Source of the DNA: Atriophallophorus winterbourni
Lineage: Eukaryota > Platyhelminthes > Trematoda > Plagiorchiida > Microphallidae
Reading direction: 5' to 3'
Assembly (NCBI GenBank): GCA_013407085.1
Contig: JACCGJ010010804.1
Span: forward strand, 1-64,000
Length of the DNA: 64,000 nt
Both the position numbers and the translations under genes were made by a program. The first letter of the stretch is position 1. Each line of letters opens with the position of its first letter. This document shows positions 54,968 to 64,000 of the stretch, piece after piece. The notes beneath the pieces were generated by a model, which saw only the letters and a list, made by a program, of their open reading frames with translations, was not told the DNA's origin and did no database searches.

Positions 54968-57900
54968 GTAAGTTTGGTCCGTTAATGCAACTTATTCCAT
55001 ATATGCATTTTAGTGTGTATTGATGCAATTAATTCATTAAATGAATTGTTGAGAATTTTATCGTATCACGAAACATATATAGTCATCCACAATTTTAATA
55101 TTCCAGAACTGTTTTTCCAATTCGGTAAGTTATATACCCTTGACAAATTATTGGTGGGACGTTATCTACACTATCCAACTTTAACTCAAGAAATTGTTAC
55201 AGAACACAACAACTACGATTTTATATTGATACCGCGTAAGTATATTTAGGTGTTATCTGTTTGTGTATTTGCATGCAGATTGTTGTTAAATACGTCAAAA
55301 ATCATATTTTCAAATGGTTAGTTATTCACTTCTTTACAACGATTGCCAATCTGATTTTTTAACTTTTCCATTTGATTAAACATTATTATTTTATATATCA
55401 ATGATTACAAATCGTAGATTCAATTATTCTTAGCAGTTTGCTTAGAGCTCGACAATTGGTGAGCTACCGTTGATTTACTTACACCAGTTAAGATTGGGCT
55501 TGGTAAGTTAATGAGAGCAGGAAAAATCACGCTCACAATATTCCTGAAGAATGTAGGGGGTTTCGAAACGATGACTTTACGATATCCTACAACCTCGATT
55601 TCCCTTCCAAAATTTTTTATGATAAAGATTCATATTTGACCTCTGATAAAGTTTGATGTTAAATATCGAACGGATTTACTTGTAATCTATATTACTAAAA
55701 ATGTTGAACGCAGATTTATCTCATTAATCTCGATGTTATATCTAACAAAAGACTTGAAAGCGAAAAAGTGGTAATGAAGTACTGTATTCTCGTGAACAGG
55801 AATAGCTTGTAAACAGATATATTTTAGTAATTAAGTTTGGATTTATTTTAGTTAATATCTTGCATGTGGCAATACTAGTTATCTAATTTTAAGCATTCTG
55901 CTTATTACGTCTCGCAAAAATCCATCAATCAGAATTAGTGTTTAGATTTTGAGATTCGCAACAGTTAAAACATAGCTATGAAAGACTTTTCACGTCACAT
56001 CAAAGTGATTTTATGAAGTGTAATGATTTTTTAATATTCAACAGAGGGTCAAAATGAAGGTAATATCGTATTTAATGAATGTTCTAAGAAATTTTTGTTC
56101 ATTGCCGATAACATAATATGTTTGAAAATTCCATTTCCCCAATTGACTTCAGGTATGATCACAAAGTCGTCAAATCTATAGCTCGTCACCACCTTAATTC
56201 GTTTGTAAATTTTCATAGGAAGAATAAACCCAAATATTAAAATTTAAAAATATATCAACAAGGGAAGATACGGAATATTACTGGTTTCACATGTTGATAG
56301 CTATACGATATTCTTGCACTTGGTTGTGATGCTCATGTCCAGTGGTTCTTAAAACGTCGTCAATGGTTATTATAACCTATGAAGAACAACTAGAGATGAT
56401 ACCACATAAGAACTCTGGAAAAAACAAAATAACTATTTTATCTTAATAATACAACTGATTTAAAATGAAAATAGCCCTAAATTTTACGATCGCAGTTATT
56501 CACGTATTTCTTCGAGCGAATGTACAGAAAGTATATCATTTATGCTGCAGACAAATATTATCCCATGACTCAACAGCGAAATAGTAATTTTTATTATGCG
56601 GATGATAATTTTTTCTTTTATGGAAATCAGAACTAAATGATTTTAAAAGCTCATTCAAACGCAATCTGGATTAAAATCAAACATTCATTGAAATACGCAA
56701 CCAATTCCATGCGAATGTTTCGAAATTATTTAATTATAAATAAGCATTTGAATTAAAGAACTTAAACACTCATCGTAAAAATTTGAAAATTGCTGTTTCA
56801 AGAAATTATTTTTGATTACAACATGTTAAGTCATAGCCCACATTTTTCTGCTTTCCACCAAAATTTATGGAACGTCATGAGGAATCTGGTTTGAAAAATA
56901 TTCGCCAGTGATTTTATAACCCAAATCTTTACATAGGTGTCAAATTATTGCAAACTATATTTAAAGAAATGAACACGACATCCATGCGTTCTAACCAGTA
57001 AAAAAACCATATCACCCGTATAGCTCCGTATTAAATAAACTTAAGATAAGCAACTTGTAAGAGCGAAAAACTCTTCCGTTATTGTTTAACTAATTTAAAT
57101 TTAAATTATTTACTTTACAGTCACCATATCTGAATGTAAAGGTAATGACGCTTGACGATCTAGGAACTCTCAGATTTTATTGTTTTCATTTTGTTATAAT
57201 AGAATCACACTTGAAACATTCTAACAATTTCTACATCTCCTAGATAAACAATCCAAAAAAATGTTTCGATTCAATCGTAGTGGCTGTAAGTTAATTGACT
57301 AGCAAATACATTTTGATTATTCGTAAACATTATCGTTCGATGATCTCAAGTTCATTATTCCGACTAATAAATTTTATCCTGTGTTTATTTCAAAAGCCAA
57401 AAAATGTGAAATATTTCTCATTGAAGGTATGGTATATAATTAAAAATGATAGTTTTTTACCTCGTCACGAATTGAACATTGGCGTTGTGCCGTACTTTTA
57501 TCGAAAATAAATAAACGTCCGTATTTCACCAATTGATGATATATGATCATGAGTTTTAGTATAATTGAATATTTTTGAAAATTTGATCCACGCAGTTGGT
57601 ATCAATCAGGAAACTGAACAAGGTTTGTCAAACTTTTCTTAAAAACGGAGTATAATAAATGATTGAATAAATGTTTTACTTTCACAAAACTGCAAGATTC
57701 ATTTTATTCGAAGCAGTCATTGTTATTGATTTGGTTGGAAATTGCTGTTCTTAGATTGATGAAACAGTGAGACGTACATAACGCTCGTTCAAAACCTTAA
57801 TTTCTAAATTATCTTGAAATATTCATTACTTTAATAATATTTAATAAAAAGTTTGCATTGTGGCTCAAATGTCCCTGAAATTTTGTTTTGGTAATTATTC

Positions 57901-60894
57901 ATCATCATTATTTATTTGACCGCAAGTTAAATACGCTGGTTCAAATGATACGGTTGTTCAGCAAATCTTGAAATTGTAGTCGCAGATTATGTAGGCATTG
58001 TACATTATAGACAAATTGAACGTTTTATCAACAACTCTGCGACTTTGTATTTGAACATCGTGATTCTTCGTACGATCCTAATAAAATAGTATACCTTTTT
58101 TATCAATTGGTAATTGTTCGGTAAAATTTTAACTCAAACATCATTGTTCTATGTAAGTGAACATAGAGAATGCTAATCATGAGACAATAAAACATTTCAA
58201 ATGTATATACAATATTTCTTATAAAGTGAAAACCAGAGCTGCTGACAGTGAGCGTTGCAAAATAAAAAATATATTCATAAGATATTATGAGTATTTCTAT
58301 AAAACATCTCGAATATTACGCAATTCTCTTCCAGAAAGTGTGGATGTTCTAGTCAGAGGAAGAAAACTCGCATGTACGAAACAGTCTCTACTACAGAATT
58401 ATCGCTTAATTCATATATCTATTTAAAGATAACATTACACAGATTGAAGATTTTATGTCAAAAACATTTTGCAGATCCAATTGATAAAGGATGCGACGTT
58501 ACCGGCATGTTTACTTTTGAACATTTTTTATGGGATTGTTGCCATATTTACGTAGAGATAAACACATTTTGGCAGTATTAGATCACTTTTGTGTACAATA
58601 TTTTAAAAAGGATTAAAATTAAATTGATTAAATGAATATTTAATATTTTCAGGAATTTCTTCAACTAAACATTATAACTGGAGATCAATTTTTTTATTAT
58701 TCAGAGTTTCTCAAATGCTTTACGTTTTTCGACATGCTGTACTCGAAGAAACTGCATTGAAGACTGCTTAGTTAAAATAATATAGATGTGTTTGAATATG
58801 AAACGTGACATAAAAATGCAAATTCGCTGCGAACTAGTCCACTCATCAGATTTTATTTCAAGATTCACTTGGGCGGGGTTGATAATTATTTGGCCTTGAG
58901 CGTACAAGTTTGGTTGCCGATATTGAGTGAAATGTAAACATTTGATAAACCGGTGAAAGCAATCCTGTCGTAGAACATTCTGATGAATCAAATTTATAGG
59001 GCTAGATATCACTAACTAAACGGCATGAAATTACTCGCAGTTGATTATTTTATAACGTATACGGATAAGAGTTTAGATCATATGTCGTTGCCTTAATTTG
59101 TATGAATATGATTTTTATTTCAAACAAAACATTAAAAAATATATTCGTTGTCAAATCTAACAGTCGAAAAAGACTATCCCTGCTACGTCACAGGTGTGTC
59201 TTTGAGGATTTTTTAAATACTATTTATCATCATAATAATACATGTTTGAAATTTATTCATTTAAAACTTTCTGTACACTGTGTTCAATCCGATCATACAT
59301 AGTAATATCAAAGTTTAATTTTAAACATCCCCATAAGTATAATGATCATGCTATCATTTCCATTACAACTTAGAGGATAAACATGATGCTGCGGTGTTTG
59401 TTTGTAACAGTTGTATAATCTTGTTAGCTTTACATTGACCGTTCAATAAATTGATTTCAAAGTGATTCAAAGTGATTCAAAGTTGTAATGGTCTAAAAAG
59501 CATTTAGCTTAACAATATCATTTTGTTCGATTTACCTGAAACATCTCATCATAATTTAGAATTAAAAAAATATAATTTAATAGCATGATTTCACTTATTA
59601 GTTTTCAACCTGCATATCATTTTCGTGAAAATTGCTTCCTATCTTTCAACTTTTATAAACTAAATTATAAAAGATTTGGCTTATTTGGATATTTCTTCGG
59701 TGTAACAACCCAAAAATATAGATTATTATTTTATGTGAACATATGAGATTTATGTATTTGACAGTTACGTTTTTGAAATGTGAGCTGAAAGTTTGCAGGA
59801 CAGCTAGTAACGAAATCCGTTTGATTTAAATATACTACTGAGATAATATTGCTATTTTTAACCTTTAATTATTTGGTTCATAGCGATAAGACTAGGACAT
59901 ATTTTACGTTGGATTATGAAACAGTGCAGTTGATTACACATTGTTCAAGTATAACTTTGTTTAATCACGTTTAAATTTATAAAAAAAATCAAATCCCTAT
60001 ATATGTTGTTTTTTCATAAATATAATTCTTTGACTTTCTCTTCATAATGCATCATTTGATTCGGACTTAAATATCGTAAGGGAAATTGCTGGAAATTGCA
60101 AACGTAATTGAATTGAAAATCTCAATTTATAAATGACCTAGTGAAAAATTAATTTCTAATACAGTCGAGATTAAAGGCAAATTTGGTAAGTGATTTCGGA
60201 AAGCCTTTCATTTATGTCTACACGTTTCATTGTTATGTTCTACAATCTTGAATAGTAATCCAGATATATCGCATAAATTTACTCTTATGGTTTTATAAGA
60301 CCATGGGTCTACTGTAGATTAAAAAAATTCCCGTGAAGAATAGAATAGAACCTGGTTAAATTAAATCAACTCGAGTAATATGATTTTTTAAGCAAATCAC
60401 GATTAATCTCGAACAGATGTGTTTAAGGGGATTATCGTTGAAACTCTAGTTTTCTGTTTATTAGAAATGAGCCGTCATTCTATTCTCTACAATCGGTTTT
60501 TGTAACTATATGAATAAGAAAAAGAAAACCTAATTCATGAGTATTAGTAATTTCAGGTGATTTTCAATGCTTAAGTTGAATTAATGCACATTTATCATAA
60601 AGAGTCTAATTCATAAAATGCATATTATATTACCAACATTAAATCCATCATAATTATTTTTTATATTGCTTCGTTTTTCGAAAAAAACCAGTTGGTTCAA
60701 ATGGATACACCATCATATTACACAGCACAACGTGTTAAAATAATAAAATTAATATTTTTTAAAAATTATTTCAAGAAAATCTTGAAAATCATTTTCTCAA
60801 TTTCGAAATTAATTTGTCTTGGTGTGTGGTCGCCATAACAGAAAAGATTATTAATATTATGATTGATATTGCTCAGTGCTCATATCGGTAAAAG
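54901..60894 (+). CDS. Gene B: micro-exon gene (MEG-like) with signal peptide, 3' end off window
   Basis: Exons are 54901-54967 (start), 55014-55235, 55488-55502, 56045-56059, 57121-57141, 57244-57285, 57596-57622, 59164-59193, 60165-60185 and 60877-60894, continuing right of the window. Exon 1 begins with ATG after AAACA and encodes MRQLRFLCALLIFVTMC, a basic start plus hydrophobic core typical of a signal peptide. It ends in phase 1 at a perfect GTAAGT donor. All following exons are phase 1-1 and multiples of 3 (222, 15, 15, 21, 42, 27, 30, 21, 18). A 119-nt open exon at 58653-58771 could be an alternative ending. This architecture (signal exon, then symmetric micro-exons) is that of schistosome MEGs, which encode secreted proteins. 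The last two exons are the duplicates of gene A exons 2420 and 3172, so B is most simply the next tandem copy. Role unknown. Confidence 0.78.
55014..55235 (+). CDS. Gene B exon 2 (222 nt, or 111 nt with an internal donor)
   Basis: The acceptor is ATATGCATTTTAG. The exon is open only in phase 1: VCIDAINSLNELLRILSYHE and onward to FILIPR. Two good donors exist, both phase 1: GTAAGT after 55124 (111 nt) and GTAAGT after 55235 (222 nt). The N-terminal half resembles the frame at 10029. It is the only long exon of the gene and could fold as a small helical domain. Confidence 0.78.
55488..55502 (+). CDS. Gene B micro-exon, 15 nt, phase 1-1 (KIGLG)
   Basis: The acceptor is GATTTACTTACACCAG and the donor is GTAAGT. 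Confidence 0.68.
56045..56059 (+). CDS. Gene B micro-exon, 15 nt, phase 1-1 (GQNEG)
   Basis: The acceptor is TTTTTTAATATTCAACAG and the donor is GTAATA. An AG two bases further in would break the phase. Confidence 0.65.
57121..57141 (+). CDS. Gene B micro-exon, 21 nt, phase 1-1 (TISECKG)
   Basis: The acceptor is TTATTTACTTTACAG and the donor is GTAATG. Phase 2 has a stop. It contributes a cysteine. Confidence 0.75.
57244..57285 (+). CDS. Gene B micro-exon, 42 nt, phase 1-1 (KQSKKMFRFNRSG)
   Basis: The acceptor is CTACATCTCCTAG and the donor is GTAAGT. Phase 2 has a stop. The peptide is strongly basic. Confidence 0.78.
57596..57622 (+). CDS. Gene B micro-exon, 27 nt, phase 1-1 (GINQETEQG)
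   Basis: The acceptor is TTGATCCACGCAG; the donor is GTTTGT, weaker than the others. Phase 2 has a stop. Confidence 0.62.
58653..58771 (+). CDS. Possible alternative terminal exon of gene B
   Basis: After TATTTAATATTTTCAG the phase 1 frame stays open for 38 codons (starting ISSTKHYNWRS) to TAG at 58769-58771. No clear AATAAA follows. It could be a real ending or a chance frame after a good-looking acceptor. Confidence 0.4.
59164..59193 (+). CDS. Gene B micro-exon, 30 nt, phase 1-1 (EKDYPCYVTG)
   Basis: The acceptor is TTGTCAAATCTAACAG and the donor is GTGTGT. It lies just upstream of the duplicated segment, in the part that is missing from the left copy within this window. Confidence 0.62.
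60165..60185 (+). CDS. Gene B micro-exon, 21 nt, identical to 2420-2440 (EIKGKFG)
   Basis: The acceptor is AATTTCTAATACAG; the donor is GTAAGT, where the left copy has GTGAGT. The exon sequence itself shows no change while both flanks do. Confidence 0.85.
60877..60894 (+). CDS. Gene B micro-exon, 18 nt, phase 1-1 (LISVKG)
   Basis: The acceptor is TGATATTGCTCAG and the donor is GTGAGT. It matches 3172-3189 in length, phase and donor, with several coding differences. Confidence 0.78.
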
Positions 60895-63800
60895 GTGAGT
60901 CACATTTAGTTTGAGAGAAAACATTTGCCAATCCAAAACAAAAATTACTCAGCACGCAGTTTGGTACTCATTGATAAATCGCTTTTCGCTAATTTGCAAT
61001 TTTAATATTCATCTCATGATTCAAAATTCAAGATTCAAGATTCATGGTGATAAAAACCAACAGCCTTACAATATTATAGAATATGCGTATAAACGTTTGC
61101 GTTCATGTGTTTCAAATGAGTTGCAAACGTCATTTCATTATGACATTGAGAATTGAAATTTCGACCATAAATATATGTTTGAGTAATTTGTTTTTCCATT
61201 TGTGTGTTTGAGAAGGAAGCACTCAATATTGTGCACCTACACTTCACGTTGCCTTATGTACGTCGTAGATCTGCTTGTGGCCACACCTTGAATGTTTATA
61301 AAGGATTTCATCATGGTAAACATGAATGATGAAGCATGATCAGAGTGTACGCAAGATGGCACGCTGAAAGCCAAAACAGTTAAATGAACTGTGAAATGAC
61401 AGTATCATTTGATATATCGGAACATTAGAAAGCGAACGGAAAACGAGAAAACTCTTTGATAATTGATGATAAAAAACATTTGAGGTTGGAAAAGATATCG
61501 TTCCTTTTAAATCAACACTCAGAAGCTTGAACGGATGAGTTGAGTTGATCAACGATCCATTATGTCGATTGCAAAAGTTGGGTTTTAGTTGTGAACAGAG
61601 AATGCTTTTTCAAAAAACAGTTTTCAAATCCTCCAGGGACAAGTATATTTTTTAAACGGATAAAATGAAATATGCGCGTTATTCCCGGGCGATATGAGTT
61701 GTATATAATCTTCAACTCCGGCATGGTGTTAAAACTTGCGCAGAAAGCGCCAGACTATCGAACACTGTATTATCTGAATACGTTTTTTTCGTAAGAAATT
61801 GGTGATTTCATTAATCATTCTCAAAAGGTATTTTTATTGAACGTAGAAGTTGGAATTATGCCACCAAGACTCAAACACACTACGTTTTAATTTATTTCAT
61901 ATTTCATTTCAAACAATTATGCGCCAAACGTGCATAACATTTCTCGATCAGTTACCTATCACCTTGCTCACATTGTGAAGCGTTTTCAATAATCTGACTG
62001 AGCGTACATGGGTAATGATCAATGTGGAAGGTGATTAATCTCTTTAAAAGTTATAATAGTTTGAATACGGATCTAATTTTGAATCAAAATTTATTTTCAA
62101 TTCTGCTTTTCTACATTATTATTACTGCTCAAAATTTCATCATCTTTTAACCTTATTCAAGTGGATAAACAGAGTTTTTATAATCGACAATTAGACGGAT
62201 AGAGTGCTGAATAGTATTCGTGTGAATGTAATGATCTATCTGGCTCGTAAAACAAAAAATAATTACCTGATACAAATTCACATAATTCGTCTAAGTGTAA
62301 TGTTAGAAAGCTTATAAATGATCGATGACTTCTGCTACTACAATTTTAACTATTGGAAATCAAGTGTTTAAGCGATCAAGTCGCCCATCAAACCAACGGT
62401 TGAACGTAAAACAACTAGTATAAAATACTTGGATATGTCGTATGTGTACCATATATATATAGTATTCATAGATACTAAAAATTGTCAGGATATATTATAA
62501 CTTATAGGTCTTGTAAAGTTCATTCATTATTTTTTTGTCACTACTCACAAGTACTAACTCTACCGAAAGTTTCCCACAATTAATCAAAACAGCCCACATC
62601 GGACTGGAGTTTCACGCTTACTTCTGCTCATAAGCAGTGTAATTGATAACTTTTTTGATACTTCATTGAAATTTTTTTATTTCTCACATAGTTATATATT
62701 TGTAAATTATTTATTTTATAAAGTTTTCGTTTATTAAGTTCTCGTGCCATTAATATAAATATTTTCATCTGAACATAAGGACGAAGATATCTGCCAATTC
62801 AAACATGTTAGTTTCATTTTCTATCAATTTCAAAGCCATAAATATAAAGACCAAGCTCTGTTATCTCATATATTTGCTAATTTACCATTTATTTGATGTT
62901 CGTACATAGAATTTCAGATGCGTGTGAATACCCGCTAATATATACCATTGAGTGTCGGGACACTCATCTTGATTAAATTGAAGTTCGAATCCACAATTCT
63001 AATTATTGTTGCTAGATCGACTCTCGAAACGCATACTAAATTTAACTTAGCCAGTTTTGCCTAAAATCACATATCATGTACCAAATATAGATAGAAAATG
63101 ATAAATTATCTGATGTGAAGGTAATAACGGATTCATAAGTTACGATTAGTATGGCAGGATAATTGGAGCCACAATAATAATATGGGAACCATTTTTGTCT
63201 AATCGATAACCAGAACTTCGATGTTTAGATGTACATTTAGCATAATCCTTATTGCATTTTGAAATACATGCTAACATTTTCGTAACTTTGCAGAATTTTC
63301 CCGGACACGTCTAAGCTCATCTTCAGATATAGAACCGCACTTTATATATAAGCTAATTTGTTAACCCACTTGTAGATCCGAGAGAGAAAATGCACTACAA
63401 TTCAAATCAATAGATTTATCGTTATTTGTAGGAAGAACTGCTGCTGTAGTTCATATCAAAGTGCATATACTTGAAAAACCTATACGTTGCATTTGTGGTC
63501 TTCAAAGCACAACGTCTTCTTGTCTCAAGCATTTGAGTAAGCAACTAGAGTTGTTTTTGATAACAATGCCAAAAATATCCCGCGGCGCATGTGGCTAGTT
63601 ATATGGTAAATAGTTAAAAACTTCAATATTCACCAAATCCTGGAACACAATATTTTTTTTCTTCGTTCATCATGCTGCCAACCATGCTGGTAGTAGTTGT
63701 TTCGTATCAGATGGTTATAAATATGTTAATCTCTTTTTAGGATAGGCCATTTTAACATGTCACTGGTGGCATTGGAAACGTGTTTCTGTAAGCTAATCAG

Positions 63801-64000
63801 ATCAGAACATTAGATGACTAATGCTTGAGAGTTAGGCATTATCGTTTGGGGATGTGGCACGGAAAGTAAGATAATAAACGGTGTAGTGTTTGGTGTTATA
63901 GTAAAAATTTACCAACATGAAACCAATATACACACATTAATAACAGCCAACCCTGAACAAATGCTGAAATTCGTTGCAAACATTAAAATTTAGTAGGTAT
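60895..64000. other. Intron sequence of gene B inside the right duplicate
   Basis: Homologous to 3190-6690 minus the RTE fragment. Contains the GATTCAAGATTCAAGATTCA motif at about 61024-61042. No further exon is conserved in frame in both copies. Confidence 0.6.

Larger units (their letters stand above)
59250..63998 (+). repeat. Right copy of the large direct duplication
   Basis: This is the counterpart of 1551-6690 in direct orientation, and it continues past the right edge. It retains both micro-exons seen in the left copy (60165-60185 and 60877-60894). It lacks the RTE 3' fragment present at about 5483-5903. In the left copy, homology stops where an RTE element abuts (about 1505-1550). 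On the right, the sequence upstream of 59250 holds exons of gene B, so the left copy probably lost continuity because the RTE inserted there. Confidence 0.93.

Noticed and set aside
55440..55461. 22-nt candidate exon between CTTAGCAG and GTGAGC
   Set aside because: The length is not a multiple of 3 and it would break the phase 1 chain of gene B; using the upstream AG (25 nt) does not help.
56141..56158. CAG followed by GTATGA as an exon border
   Set aside because: Acceptor and donor coincide (zero-length exon), with no alternative partner nearby.
1..64000. CRISPR arrays, tRNA or rRNA genes, bacterial operons
   Set aside because: None seen on either strand; the repeats found are transposon or satellite types, and the base composition and splice signals indicate an animal nuclear genome.

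Overview
The window looks like AT-rich nuclear DNA of a flatworm, most likely a blood fluke (Schistosomatidae). Three things point there, all read by eye. (1) The mobile elements are RTE-, CR1- and R2-like non-LTR elements, a Ty3/gypsy LTR element and a Penelope-like element, all decayed. (2) A dispersed repeat of about 235 bp carries hammerhead-ribozyme cores, as schistosome satellite and SINE-like DNA does. (3) There are many very short, frame-symmetric exons, the hallmark of schistosome micro-exon genes (MEGs). I cannot name the species. I see no bacterial operons, rRNA, tRNA or CRISPR array.

The main content is a plus-strand micro-exon locus that ordinary ORF calling misses. Three gene models are supported. 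Gene A (about 2.4-32.4 kb, 5' end probably left of the window) is a chain of roughly 18-21 exons of 9-42 nt. Each is a multiple of 3 nt, flanked by AG and GT (one GC), and read in phase 1-1. Gene C (32.9-37.4 kb) has six internal exons of 18-30 nt, all phase 0-0, then a short terminal exon with stop and AATAAA. Gene B (54.9 kb to beyond 60.9 kb) starts with a signal-peptide exon, has a 222-nt second exon, then phase 1-1 micro-exons of 15-42 nt. By analogy with known MEGs the products would be small secreted proteins; no function can be assigned.

Positions 1551-6690 and 59250-63998 are two diverged copies of one segment in direct orientation, about 57.3-57.7 kb apart. Both contain the same 21-nt and 18-nt micro-exons. 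The simplest reading is a tandem array of long MEG genes: gene B is the next copy of gene A, its 3' part lies right of the window, and gene A's signal-peptide exon lies left of it. An RTE 3' fragment (about 5.48-5.90 kb) is present only in the left copy.

Between the exons lie degenerate transposons: RTE-like (1-1505, 5483-5903, 29560-31130, 51223-52050, 52155-54300), CR1-like (21505-22360, 24060-25720 minus, 27170-27480 minus, 38880-40900 minus), R2-like (16300-16962 minus), Penelope-like (35836-36560) and a whole but broken gypsy element (44517-49307 minus). Hammerhead-type repeats lie at 7.78-8.29, 13.96-14.11, 17.42-17.54, 18.62-18.87, 37.47-37.81, 41.39-41.62 and 49.31-49.91 kb. The remaining sequence is AT-rich intron or intergenic DNA in which I see nothing definite.
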